64,000 nucleotides of DNA from assembly GCA_027605045.1 (NCBI GenBank), contig JAQFWX010000072.1, positions 1 through 64,000 on the forward strand, in the 5' to 3' direction. Position numbers and translations under genes: made by a program. The notes under the pieces are model-generated. The model was not told the DNA's origin. It was given only the letters and a program-made list of their open reading frames with translations, and ran no database searches. Position 1 is the stretch's first letter, and each line of letters opens with the position of its first letter. Shown piece by piece: positions 22,601-35,300 of this stretch. Origin of the DNA: Phallus indusiatus (Eukaryota; Basidiomycota; Agaricomycetes; Phallales; Phallaceae).

Positions 22601-23520
22601 ATAGTGGATGTGAGAGGAGGATTCGCGCTAGAAACAGGACTGGAAGAACCGGCTGGTATTTCGTCTCTGTTTATAGGGCTATCTTCCCTCCTCTTCTCTT
22701 TTTCCCTCTCACCGACGGTGACAGTCGGTCTAGCATTGGCATAAGGATGGAAAGCCTTGAATGGTTGTTCGCGCTCACGGCGAACAGGACGGGTTAAACG
22801 AGGTGGAGGAACTTGAGTCATGGGAGAGGACGGTTCGCAGGGAGAATGAATTTGGGAATGAGGCTGGGGTATTTGGATATGGGGTTTAGATGATATCGAC
22901 TGAGGTGGGGAATAAGTTAATGGGACAGATAGAGTTTGTTGCTGAGATGGTAGAGGATATGACTGAATATGTTGTAGTTGTTGCCGCTGTTCGGGTGCCT
23001 GACTAGAATCGGGTGATGTAGATTGTTCCATTCCCCATTCGTAATCGTAATCACATGAGTAATGACTTTCCATTGGAGTCATGTCACTGTTGACATTAGC
23101 ATCTGAAGCATCTGAACCGTGGGGACGAATGAGAGGATCGGCGAATACAAGCTCTTGTTGCGGGGAGGGGGCAAAGTACGACATGGAGGAAGTGACGGTA
23201 GTGGTGGTGGGACAGGTCATATATCCAGGAGTAGGGGTATCGATGGTCGTGTTAGGTGTAGATACGCTGTATAAACGATCATAGGGGAATTTGTTTCAGA
23301 ATCTAAAATATGATAACAGGAAACACGCTTTGGGAACGCACAATTGATAGTGATTGGGCTGTGCACTTCTGGGCTGCTGATTTTGACTTCGGATCTGGAT
23401 CTCTTGTGGAGTCTGCTGATCTTGATATTGAGAATGCGGATAGGAGTGACGAGGGGGATAATCAGTCCGGAGATGCACTTGGGGCTGGAATTCGAAGTCG
23501 TATGGGTATTGGGAGTACAT
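19677..23520 (-). CDS. Zn(II)2Cys6 transcription factor with a split zinc cluster
   Basis: Fungal binuclear zinc-cluster DNA-binding regulator, about 1,240 residues. Exon 1 starts at 23520 (MYSQYPYDF); an intron with donor GTGCGT and acceptor near 23279 joins in phase to the exon ending at 21569. That exon ends with the first half of the zinc cluster (ACYFCRKRKIAC, C-x2-C-x6-C), a 98-residue low-complexity stretch with a GQGQGQG run, and GPC. The intron at about 21494-21568 (GTAAGT...CAAG) then yields PCNQCARRGLACDRPTES, the second half (C-x2-C-x6-C) and basic tail. The long last exon has a KEKEKEAREKEAKEKE charged helix, acidic DDDDGGDGDD runs, AT-hook-like RGRGRPPK, and Gln/His/Tyr-rich activation-type tail (QQQQQRHQ). 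An Ala run and Ser/Thr/Pro-rich tracts fill the N-terminal part. No fungal transcription-factor middle-homology domain is seen. Targets are unknown. Confidence 0.85.
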
Positions 23521-26500
23521 ACTTGAGATGCCTAGGAGGGGGGAAGGGTGTCCTCAGATAACGTGTGGGACTGACGCAGCAGGTAAACGACGTGCTATTG
23601 GACAGTGATGTCGACGATGATGAAGCACAATAGTGATTATTTGACACAGTCAAAGAATGTGTTTTTCTCGAAATAGTGGACGATGAAATACGATATCGAT
23701 GTATGAACTTGCAGACTCGGTGTCTGACCGGGTGTTGCTGTAGGACGTGGGGGTGATATATCTGTATCTTGCCAATCTATAGGTGAAGTATAGTGTCAAA
23801 CACTGGCAATTTCGTAGAAGATAAGACCTACCACGAAAGTGTGTGACGAAGAAAACGATGACCACTGACACGCTCTCGATTGCTTGGCTGGTGGGTGACA
23901 AAAGCTTGAGCCTGGCAGGGGGTGACAAGGAAACAAACGAGTTATTGTCGAGCTAGCAGTAGCTGCTTTTGAAAAAGAGCAGTAAATAGCAAATTATTGA
24001 GGGAGAGGAAGATGACCCAAAAGAATTGAGGACTCACAATGTGCACACACCCACCACACTTGAATAAATACCTAAGCAAGTAGCAGAGCGAACATGCACT
24101 GCGAACATTCTAATAACTAATAATGCAGTAAAGTGTTACTTCCCTAAAATCCGGACAATTCTAATTAAAAAAATGCATGCAGAAAATAAAAAATAAAATA
24201 AAAATTATAATATAATTATTAATATCGCCCAAGGTTTTTCACACCCTCGAATTTCGGATTTATATTTCGAGAATTTCGTATTTTCTGGGTGGAACATCTA
24301 CATACATACTTCTGTCACACAAATGTCACTGTGACACTCTAGGCGCTCAGATCATCTCTCTCCTCGCGAAGGCCTCCTCAGGCGCCGGGTCTTTTTTGCT
24401 TTTTTTTGTTGGCCGGAACCTGTGGGAATACAGTCACACGATCACACAGTCACAAGTGCTGTGCTCAAGGTTTTAGGTTTAGTTTACCGTTACCCGTAGC
24501 ATCGACCTTGCAATTTCAAACCTCCAGTCGGCCTTTTCAATGAACTTGTTGTCGTCGACCACAATAAAGGGGGGGTCTGCATACTTTCGTATTTGAAATG
24601 AAAAACAAACACAAACCATCCCAAGCATTTCAGCCCGCCAATTCCACCCTCTCATCAATATTTAGTAAACGCCAGGCTACGCTTGAACTGGAGCTAGGAC
24701 TATTTCAATCAGTTTAATATTTTTTCCTGCTACACTATCTTTAGTCCGTATTCCCCATCTATCCACATCCTTTGCAGCCTCTTTTGTGCCATGCTTTTCA
24801 TTGTGCGGATCATGATTCATGACATCAACCACACATTCACTGAGCTGAGCATGGGCCATCGACGTCTGGAGACTCTTATACGTTTTCACGTGTGTGCGTT
24901 TGGTGGTCAGTTGCAATGTCCATCATCCTTCAACTGGCGTTCGACTTCCTTCGGGGCGATGACATGGCCAAATAAGTGCAAAGCTTCCCCAGGCTGATAA
25001 ACTAATCGCACAGACAACAGATGGGAAAGCCTCTGTTATCCCTGAGTCTAGACTTTTTCTCCAAATTCTGTTGGATGGCCAACGACAAAATCTGGGGCGC
25101 TAAAGCATTCCCGCGTTCTCCCAGATCACCAGCAATGACCATGGAAGAGAACACTGGTTAAGCACCCCCTTTTAAGTTCTACCTTGAACATGTTCTTGCG
25201 CTACTTTGTAACCACTGGGTATATATTAGATCCGGACAATGACGTGCAGCATGATTGCAACGTAGTGAGTATACACGCCGCTGCCCATCTTCCTATAAAC
25301 CGTATCGTACAATATGTGCTAATAATAACTTGTATATGAATGCAGGCCCGGCTTGAGCTTACCGTATACATAATAATCTAGTCAACGTCATACAAAGAGA
25401 GCTCAAAAGGCTGAGAACGTACGTTCACTACTTATACACACAATCCTCCAGAATTGCTATCTGTTTTTGTCCCATTCTGAGCGGCGGAACCTTTTTGGCG
25501 AAAAGTTCACCCGGCATTTAGCGAATCTTCCTCCCGTGTCGCGTTTTATGTTCAAAAATAAGAGCTAAGAGAAGAGAAACTTGATCAACAACAAAAAATT
25601 TAACCTAACTCACACGTTCTTCCACGTCACCCTCAAACAGAAGCTCGCATCCCTAAGGCTCGGTCACTGAGCCGTACTGAACAAATACTGGAGAGTCAAC
25701 GTTTCAACAAGCCGGCCGCTTTTGACGCAAAAAAACGGTTGTCATATCGGTCCAGTGAACGGCAAGTTACGTAGTATGTGATTCGTGTGCAGATAAGCTT
25801 TATTATAGGAGCTGAAGTAAGTACCCTGCTTTATCACCCCCGAGATGTATTGAGAGATTCGAGGCCTCCTGGGCTTTATGCCTTTAGGCGCCAGGGCTCA
25901 AGCCTTTCGTCCTGCAGGGAATCCCCTTGGAGCGACTTTGACGCGCTTGAAGCATGATGTTTAAATTAAGGTCGAAGTACAGGGACGTTAATGCGCGCTC
26001 AGCATCGAAAGAAGGGCATTCAACCCCGACCTTGCTATATGCTATATCAATAGGGAGATCTTTGCATAAAAATCACGTCCGGCGTTCGAGCCGTATGGGG
26101 AAACCCTAACTTTACCGCAAAAATAACTCGGGAAGCTTTGTATTGAACGAAATGTTCCCTAGCTTTAAGATTTAAGAACAGATGCGACCAAAATGGTTCA
26201 GCTATATTTACATGGTTGCTTCATTTGCATTTGCAATCACGTCTGCTTTGAAATCGGCCTTAGCATCAAAAACAGTTAGCTTCGTACCTTTAAACACAAG
26301 CATTGGATGGATTATTTTCGGAGCAACGGATATCATTATGCCAGAGCCAGACAAGTTGATTTCAACTTGCCATCGACCAAGCACGACTTCGGTACCGACT
26401 CCGGTGAATTTTTTATTGGCATGTTGACGTCCAAACTTCTGCTAGATATGTTATAGCATTTGAATAAACTGTCTTGTCGTGTCTCGATGCCATTTTCTCT

Positions 26501-29500
26501 ATGCGTAGCCTAAGACTCCTGAACTAAGCTGAATTCGCAGGTTGACGCCAAGGTATTCAGACCTTGTTTGAGCGGGCTAAAAATAAAACAGCCATGAGCC
26601 TCCACTGTCAGTCTATAAATATGATACCTGAGCTCGTAGCTCAACAGCGTTATATACCTAGGAACGGTTATCGAATAAGATGCTAGGTAACTTCAATTCA
26701 ATTTTCATCCATCATAGAATCACCCAAGGCATATACGAGTGGCACATGATATCCAAAAAACTAAAATTCATATTCACATATGACAATCAAAGCATGGGAC
26801 AGATTGACATATTGGAGCATTGTCATTTGAATCTCGGGTCTTATCGCATTTAAGCTACTGCCAAGATCTAGTAATGCGAGATGAGATGTAAATTGATATT
26901 GTAACATTGTTTACTTCCTACTAGTAGTTCAAATTGAAAAGTAGGTCAGGCGCTTGAGAGAATCAGCTGTGAGATAAGATTATGTATGCGCATTCCCCGC
27001 TGGCGCATATAAAGTTTTAATTTTCCCATTGTCTCAGAAAATATATTGAAGCATATTGAAGCTATCATTTCGGATCCAACTCCAGCTAATATGAGATTGG
27101 AATATGAAATATTTCATTCACGTTCGGAAACATCGCATTACTAGGGCTTTTGTATAGACTTAATCTACAGACCCACCGCTGGTAGTTGAAGAAGAGTCTA
27201 GAATCCAAACAACAACATACCCAAAGCCTGAGAGGTTCTTCGCCAGTGGGAATAAAGCACGATATGCCTATCTGGACACCTGACTCACTGGCAAAGAGAA
27301 AATGATGATTTCAGACTGGTCAAGCTGGAGATTCCTGGCTTAATATTTTTCCGTTTCTCACCCGGCACACGAAATCCTGGATCGTGTATAACTTGGCTAA
27401 TTTGAGTCCTCCGATTTTAAGTGGGGCTTATGGCCTGCTTTCATGAATTGATAGGCTGTCACGAGTGGTAAACCAATCACCTATTTTAATGGAAGGGGGA
27501 GAAGCATCTGGCGATTCACGACATAGATGAATTTTCATGGTTAATGAATTCGGATTCGAAAATTTCAACGCGTCAAAATAAAGCTACATTTGACAAGAGT
27601 GAGATCAGAATCGTCAAGACAGCACCTTACCAGACCCTACTACCTAAGCTGATAAGCAAGGTGTGAACTTATGTGAAAATGTCTGAAGATGGGCACTACA
27701 AGGTTTCCGATTTTGTGTAATGTAATTTTGAAATTAACAGATTCCAGTCTGATTTAATTGCAAACTGCAAGTTGTTTGCAATAATTGTACTAGTGCTTCA
27801 GCCAGGATGACGTCCTTTTCCCCCTAAACATGTGTCTATCTTGTGATGTGTTTCAATGGGCACTCGCCTTCCTCTTTACAAGTTGATCACAGATTGAAAA
27901 ATGATGCATCGGAAGTTTGATTACCAGGCTTGGCCACCATGCAACCTTAGCAGAATGTGTGCGCGTGTTTTCTTTGAGCGCGCACGTTGAAGAAGTTGAC
28001 ACGCCGATCGAGATTTTTATTACTAGGCTATAGCAGGTCACTTCTATAGCGAAGCTTTCGTTGCTGCTTTTCTCTGATGAAATCAGGGGAAGCACTTACA
28101 TAACCCTAATATTTATACGAAATAGTTGCTGACGAAAAGGAACGTCTGGACGGCGACTCTGTATTCGACGTGGAGCAAAAACTTCGATTTCTTAATGTGT
28201 GGATGGTTCATCCCTTTTTGTTCGCCCTTTGGTTATTGTCAACTTCTTGGTAACTGTAAACATTGGCCTCATTTCGAGGGTCTTTTCCTTTATCCCTTTA
28301 TTTTTCTAACCCCAAACAAGCCTTTCATCTTCATCTTCCATTAATTATGACGTGAGTTTGGTCTTGTTTTCCTGGTTTATTCGTCAAAGAGAAAATGTCT
28401 GTCAACGAACCGATTTTCGTGAGACTAAAACATGATCCTCAATATGAATTGAGGCGTTAGCGATTGCAGAAAGGACTGGCCCAAGTCTAGTATATAACTT
28501 ATCCTAGTCCAGATTCCCAAAGCGGCTGGTGCGAATTTTTGGAGACAGAACTATCAACTTTGAGAAAAAATGAGATTTGGTGCAGACCGACAGCGTCCTT
28601 GGAAATTTGAAGGTTCATGCAGGCTCACTAGTCGCTTTTCAAAGCTACTAGCAGAACTATATTTAATCCCATCCTGTCATACACATTGACGTTGAACAAA
28701 TTATTATGAATTAGGCTGAAGAGCATGGTGTCCTTGTTCTCTAAACTCACCTATTAATAATACATTCATAAGGTTTACATTCTTGAAGCTGACATCCAAT
28801 GTCTGAATCTACCCGCGGCTGAAGAATCAAGGAATCGTGAAAAATTTATATTAAATCAAAAGACGCACGAAATGAGATGTTGTTTTGAACGTTTCAGGCT
28901 GACGTCGGCTTCTATCAATGTCGTGAATCTCAAGCCAAGGCGCTTTTTGGGAATTCGCTTCAGTTTTGCTCATCATATCGCCGAGTAGAAAACACTTGGA
29001 GGTACACGCAATTAAAACCACGTTCTGAAAGGCTGACGTCTACCTGAGGAATTCTCACTAGAGACGTGAAGGACCCTTACGCCGGTGATTTTTCATTTTC
29101 CAGCACAAGATATAACTATAGAACGTTTTCCTATCTTACCATACGTCGTATGGAAAACGTGAGTGCGGTAGTAGGAGCTCATTGGAACGTTCTGATAAAG
29201 CTCGGATCTAGATGCGAATCAGCAACGGAGCAAACCATAATTATTGGCCAAAGCCATCGATGTTACGTTCATTGCGCACACGTGTTACCTAAACCTAAAG
29301 AAAAGAAATGATGAACTTTCTCGGGCCGGTTAGGACGTCAATGTAAACGCTCGCGCACGCATACACACGCTGTCGTCATTGCATATATGCACGCGCTCTA
29401 GTTTATCGCGGAGGCCGTAAATGCGCTTGATCCCTGGCAAAATTTTGAGTTTTAGTTGTTCTGTTTCAAGCGCAACAGCTATTAATAAATTTCCCGAATT

Positions 29501-30009
29501 TTTAGTGTTCAGCAATGACCATGGCCAGCTTGAATCGGCGCTCTTTTGCCAGTTATTGGTACAAACCCGGCTAGCCAATCCTGATTGACAGATTAAGAAA
29601 ATCAAATCGGACTTCTGCGTAAACTATGTTTAAAAACGCCAATAAGGGGCAAATGTCATGTCTGCTCTTTTTGAAGAGATAATAGAATTAGTGTGGTCTC
29701 AAGCGCCTCGGCCTACCGGTACCACATCTCCCTTTCAGGCAGGGTTTGTCCTAATTTCTCTCAGGCCCACATAACCGATGAACCTGATCTGAAAGGCAGG
29801 GTCAGACCGATATTTCCTGTATAGGCTCCCATGTTAGTCGCCCAGTGGTCTAATTTTTTAACATGAATAACCGGTCGGCCTTTTTATGTGGTTTCGGTGG
29901 ACCTCTGTTTCTCGACCCTGCCAGTATTTTATACTTAGATCCTATTCACTCCGTACAATTAAAAGTACAAACTCACGTACATAGGCACTCGCACCGTAAC
30001 AGCCGGAAA
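23521..30009. other. gene-poor stretch upstream of the transcription factor
   Basis: The first kilobase is the likely promoter and leader of the minus-strand factor; it holds an A/T-rich run (24172-24222), CA-rich repeats (about 24430-24456) and the palindrome listed at 24324-24336. From about 24600 to 30009 I find no recognisable gene. Short frames of interest only by composition: minus 24677-24916 and plus 26182-26427, both unassigned. No tRNA, no array and no terminal repeats are visible. Confidence 0.45.
24324..24336. promoter_or_regulatory. 13-bp palindrome TGTCAC-T-GTGACA
   Basis: A perfect 6-bp inverted repeat around one base, about 800 bases upstream of the zinc-cluster factor's ATG, with further TCACAC/GTCACA half-sites at 24311-24320 and 24432-24456. 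TGACA/TGTCA half-sites resemble TALE-type homeodomain sites; a regulatory role is inference only. Confidence 0.25.
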
Positions 30010-30025
30010 AAGCTGGTCTAATTTG
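30010..30025. repeat. target site duplication, left copy (truncated LINE)
   Basis: AAGCTGGTCTAATTTG directly before the poly(T), identical over 16 bases to 32298-32313. Confidence 0.93.
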
Positions 30026-32297
30026 TTTTTTTTTTTTTTTTTTTTTTATGGAGCTATAGTCGTTAAAGTATTTGGACCGAGTCCGGCATTTAAAGACAGC
30101 TTGAGGAATCACGCATGGTGACCTTGCATAAGTGTACATAATCCTAAATCCTAATTAATCCTAGACCTTTTTTGTGCTCACAGGGGAAAAATGCTTTTAC
30201 GCACGCCTCTATTCGAGGCAGTGTGGGACTCAGGGCGGGCGCCCACGTGTGATACCCACTAAAAACCCCTGATGCTGTCTGGAGTGAGGTTCTTTATTTG
30301 GTCGTTGTGGAGGACTGGGCCCCATATGGCCTGGATTTTTTTCATGTTTTTTGATTTTTTTCCGTACTTCGGGCGGGTCGCTCTTATGTCGAAGTGGATC
30401 CTTTCAGCAAAGGTGTAAATCCAGGTATTTGTGAGTTCCCGGTTTGTGGGTATCTTTTCCGGGATTGACTCATTTTCTATTTTCCATTTGCACCGGATTT
30501 TCCAGTGCATAAAGGCTGTTTGTGTCATAAGTATAGTGTATAGGGATGATTTCCCAGCTATTACTTTCCCTGCTGGGCCTTTGAATTTCACGGTATGGCT
30601 TCCTAATATAGTGCCCATGTTTCTTTCCGGCCATTCATATCCGGCTTGTTCCCATAGTTTTCTGGATAAATCCCATAGTACTTTAAAATTGATTGCGGTG
30701 CACTCGGTGAGTATGTGTATCATTGATTCTGTTGTGTTGCAGCCTTGGCATATGCCGTTATGTTCTGCGTTTGGTATGTGTTTCCAGAAGTCGCCGACTT
30801 TGTATGCGTTGTGTAGAGATTTCCACAGGAAGTGTTGCTCCTCCTTGCTTAGATTTTTATTTCTAATGGATTTCCATAGGCGTTCGTTTGTTGGGATTTC
30901 GTTTGTGGTCAGCTCCAGATTGGATTTGACTATATCTAGCATGAGTTCTGTGTTTCGTCGTTCGTGCGTGGTTTCTTTTTATTATTGCTTGGTAGATGAG
31001 GGCTTGTGTCGCCGTGGCGAGTTTGAGGCCTCTTGTTTTATGTGAGTCTGGAACTTCTAAATTTAGTAGGTCGTTGTGGTTTTTATGTAGACCTTCATTT
31101 GCTAATCTGTCTGCCCCTTCGTTGCCTTCGACTCCTGTGTGTCCTTTTACTTTCCTGAAGGTTGTTATGGCATTTCGGGATTTGAGCCATGCCATTATTG
31201 TTTGCATGATTTGGCTATTGGCATTTCTTGTCCATCCTTCGTCCTCGTTTCTCTCGGCATGTTTTGTAATCTGATCGATCGCATATTGTGAGTCTGTTCT
31301 GATTTCTAGGTCGATGTCTTTTGGGGTTATCTGAAGAAGTTTTAGGATGGCGATAAGTTCGCCTGCATTGTTCGTGTTGAAACTGGGAGGAAGTTTGATT
31401 GCCAGGTTATTTTGGTGGTTTGGTCCGAACCATATGCCTCCGGCCGCTATTGCGTTATCACAGCCATTGTTTATGCATGCCCCATCTGTGTACGCTATTG
31501 TTTTTTCTCTTTCGGGGGGAACGGGTTCTCTTATTAGGTGGGTGTTGGATGTTTCTGATCTTTTTGTTAGGATTCGAATCCTTCATATATGGATTGGACT
31601 GTTGTGTTATGGCGGAACTGAATTTCCGGGTGCGGTTCGTCTTCATCTTCTTGTATTACCGCTATTGGTATTGGGTCGTTTGGTCTACTTCTTGGGTCCC
31701 ATTTGGGCGGAAGGAGATTGAGTATGTGTGACATTGCTTTTCTGCATGTTGCAGGGCTCTTACATCCTATGTTTTTAGTTCCTTGCATGTGTTGCATTTA
31801 CATTTGTTAGTCTGGCGGTGGTTGTCTGGGTATTCGCGTGTCGTGAAGAGGTAGGCATCTCCAACTGTTTTGATATGATGGTGCTGTCTTAGGCAGATTC
31901 TCGAGCCCATGTTCCACCCTATCATTTCTTCCTCCAGACCTACGTGATACCAGATCGGCATGGCCAATTTTGTTTCGTGGGACATTTCGGGCCGTCAATG
32001 ACTGTACCGTGTTTGTATGCGGTGAGGATCATTCTCTTAATATTTGGGGGGAGAGTGGAGTAGTGGTTTAGTTTGGGTTTCCACGTTTGGAGGAAAATAT
32101 TCTCAGTGGATTCGGGTAGGTCGGTTCTTACTCCATTTCTTGCATTTATTTTGATGATGTTATCTGCAAAGAAGGCCCATGTCGGCCTTGATTCGTCTGT
32201 TTGGAGGTAAGATTTGAGTTTCATGAGCTCTATTGCGTCATTTCTGGCTTTAATATCCAGGCATTTTTTCCCTCCTTTCGAGAGGGGGAGGCTCATT
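30026..32297 (-). mobile_element. 5'-truncated copy of the LINE at 43846-51110
   Basis: Starts (plus strand) with 22 T, the poly(A) tail, and matches the 3' end of the complete element from 43870 to about 46127, then stops inside ORF2 at about codon 1007, just after the GGC TCA TT seen at both copies. It holds the 3' untranslated region, RNase H and the terminal Cys/His segment but no endonuclease and only the tail after the RT. The copies look identical in base substitutions wherever I compared them. They differ by single missing bases in homopolymers near 30260, 30963, 30978, 31571, 31773 and 31988, each breaking the ORF2 frame. A perfect 16-bp target duplication shows a recent target-primed insertion that aborted at the 5' end. 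Cannot code for a functional protein. Confidence 0.95.
30259..32296 (-). pseudogene. LINE ORF2 fragment, frameshifted
   Basis: Remnant of the reverse-transcriptase polyprotein from about residue 1007 to the end. Reading in pieces: a frame at 32296-31940, then 31985-31767 and 31797-31567 in other frames, RNase H pieces up to 30863, and the last 227 codons at 30942-30259. The last piece stops 10 codons early (after SIRGF) because one A is missing from a run of six. Confidence 0.9.
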
Positions 32298-32313
32298 AAG
32301 CTGGTCTAATTTG
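32298..32313. repeat. target site duplication, right copy (truncated LINE)
   Basis: AAGCTGGTCTAATTTG, identical to 30010-30025. Confidence 0.93.
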
Positions 32314-35300
32314 AACTTCATATCATGGCCAGAGCCTCCATAGCCTTACTATAATTGGAAATACTGGATTAGGTCCGGCCTCCGATGTACCAACTCAGGC
32401 GGGGGAATTTCGATTTTTGGAACGGTCATTAACATCCTTTGAGATGAATGTTAACGGTTGAAATTGAATTATACGGACTTACCGTGAGCGATAACTCAAC
32501 AAATTCCCCGATCCGATATTTTCCTACAATTAACTATTAGGAGGTACCTTAAAGTATAACAGGTAACAAAGTCGCATATACACAAACAACCTAGTCCTCG
32601 GGTTCTGGGAGGCTTCCAGGTAACTGTGTAATATTGAAATAGGAAGGTTTGACCTTCGTTATAACTATATTTTGTTCTCTCCCGTTTGAATTCAAACATC
32701 ATCATCATGATCAAAAATGATAGTTGTAGCGAACAGAAGCTACTGACAGTGGCTCTGAATGGGGACACAAGAATAGTTTATAATCGTACCGAAAAGAACC
32801 TACTGACGGTGGCTATGAGTTTTTCAAAACTTTGAACTTCGTTTGCCTTATCTACTGATAGATTAAAAACTGAGAACACCTAACCTATTCGATTGCACTG
32901 CATGTGTTTCAAATTTCAAAAATCAGGCATAATATGTCTTCTGGATAACCTTTGGAAATGAATATTATGATCTTTGACCTGGATGAACTCTTCCCTGTCC
33001 GGAAGGGATACTGCGCTCGACCTCGCTTCAAGGTTGTAGCGGGACCTCGACTAGTTTGTGGCACTCCTTGTCTCTCCGTGTCCCCTTACGACCGCATATA
33101 CAAACGAGTTTTTAAGACATCCCAGAAGATAGGTGAGTCTAAAGTTCGAAGCGCCCATAAACTCATATATTCCCCTGTCGTGTATACCTCACAACCAACA
33201 TTTTTCTAGTTGAACATGAGAAAAAGTAACAGCAATTATTCCGCGCTGAGCGCATATATTTCATAAAGGGGCCTTTGAGTATGTTCATTTTAGCGAGATA
33301 ATTCAATTCCTTGGTTCTTCCAAAAATGAAAGATGTGTTCCAAGAAATTTAGCGGAGAGAATTCAAGCCACCGTCTCACGACTCGCGCTTCTGAACCGGA
33401 ATCCGCGAATAGTAACCCGCGAACGAACAGGGCCCAATAAACTTCCCCTACGCCCTGGTGTCAAAAACGAAACGAAGTGATGCATGGGAGATCTTTGACC
33501 TCATCACAAGCCACCGAGGTACATGGAAAGACAAAAATCCATTTTTAGCTCGGGCCACAAACAATACTCCCAAGGTTTGTTATACGGCACGTCCGCCGGA
33601 TCGCGGGAATAGCTCACTGAGTATCATTATTGTAATTATCGTCGGCTGCGGGTGGTTTGATTGATTCGTCAAGGATATATATAGTACCCTTGGTTTATTG
33701 TGTCAGTTAGCGTCGATTAGGAATTGGGAATTCGTGTGCCTGTGGTGGAGGCCCGAGAGTTGGATCTTTGAGCGTTGAAGGTACGCCTATGTTGACAGGA
33801 AGAACAACGGTGAATTGGAACATACGTTCCTTAATCTAGAAAGAACAAAGCGCTAAAATAATAAGTTTTTAAAGTGTTATATACCCTATTACGCTGAATC
33901 ATAATACTCCAAGTAGTTTAATTAAAAGAGTCTAAACGCCACTGTTCAAATGCATATCGAAAAGTCTAAACTCCACAATTCACCCTATCTTACATGGGCG
34001 AATCGGCATTCAAATTATTTCAGAGAGTCGGATGACCACATTGTTGGTGTATGTACATGCCACTGACAGCCTTGCCGATGTTGGGTGGCATGTCTTCCTG
34101 CGTTCTTCAGAATCATTCTCGGTATGGAAGTATTCGGAGTTCCTAATATCAATTTTGAGCTTCTTGGGTGGCAGCGTTTACACCCGAAGGCATCATGATT
34201 CACAAATTTTCAATACCATTGCCAAGGATTCGAAAGAATTAGTAAGTCAAGAGGGAGGACCCTTATGAGATAATAATAAGATTTAGTTCGGTAAGTAGAT
34301 GAAATAACTAGGTCTTATTTGGAGACCTTCTCTTTCGTTTTTGAGCCTATATGCGTGGTTTTAAGGATCTTATAGTTACATACGTAGGGCGGAAACCACT
34401 AGAATGGCTGTGTCCTGGGATTTACATTCACACAGACGCATAGCTTCCGGCGTCACGAACTCTGTATGCATGTGTGTGTAATCATATTTTTTGTCCGTCG
34501 GGGCATGATCATCCCAAGTTGGACATGGATCCTATTACATTGTGACTAAATTAGAATGTGGACGTGGGCTAGTCCGTTTTAAGTCTGCGACAATTGTCCC
34601 CTTTGTGGCGAGTCCTTCGAATGAGGTGCTACTAGTAGTACAGCGGTGAATGAATGTATGCTCTAGATATCGGTCCCTGCGGCCAGGAAGCTATATTTTT
34701 CAAGGGACCCGCTTGCCAAGATAGGTCCAGAGACTGAAACCCAATTTTTGTTGTTGATACACTGGGTACCCCCGCAGGTAAAATAGGCAGAACGGTAAAG
34801 CCCCGCACACAGCGTCATGAACTTTGATTGCGGTCAACTGATACTACAGACCTCGGCCTAGCGAGTTGATAGATTGGGTATAACAAGTCTGGACAAAGGG
34901 TCACACACATAGAAAAATCATACTTATCCCAGTACTTGGGGTTTTCAAAAGTTTTCTCAGCAAGTTATGGCCGTTATACGAACGACAAACCGTAATTCCG
35001 TTCAACGCTTCTATTGGTTTTCCTTCGGATTCAATAAAATGCCGTTTCCGAGAGGCTGAGGAGGTCGCTTGTCGAAGTATTTTCTAGGTTTCTATCGGCT
35101 GTGTCGGGCCCCTTAGCCACCGAAAGATTGCCAGACATAGTCATATTTGATTCAGGAACGAAATCAATGATTCTCTGGGTGTTCTACAAGGAGTTTTTTG
35201 TGGTTTCTCCTTGGTACAATACCCTCCCGTATTTAGTAGTCCTGCCGTATATATCGCCATAGAACAGAGATATTTCCTCGCATACAAGTTTCAGCCAGAA

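Noticed and set aside
19746..23561. Plus-strand and alternative minus frames across the zinc-cluster factor, including Gly/Asp- and Ala-rich ones
   Set aside because: They are out-of-frame readings of low-complexity codons in the factor; no start context or splice model supports them.
24677..24916. Minus-strand 79-codon frame beginning MQLTTKRTHVKTY, with a MAHAQ...VMNH stretch slightly reminiscent of an aegerolysin start
   Set aside because: The resemblance covers only a few residues, the following residues do not fit that family, and no flanking exon completes a domain. A function is not claimed.
26080..26105. GTTCGAGCC-like T-loop motif suggesting a tRNA
   Set aside because: No matching acceptor, D or anticodon stems upstream. 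I found no convincing tRNA, rRNA or CRISPR array in the window.
26182..26427. Plus-strand 81-codon frame with a hydrophobic start resembling a signal peptide
   Set aside because: Single short frame in A/T-rich sequence, no Cys pattern, no splice partner and no family motif.
28700..29045. Recurrent AGGCTGACGTC / AAGCTGACATC motifs at roughly 75-130 base spacing
   Set aside because: The similarity extends over only about 10 bases and the spacing is irregular, so a repeat array is not supported.
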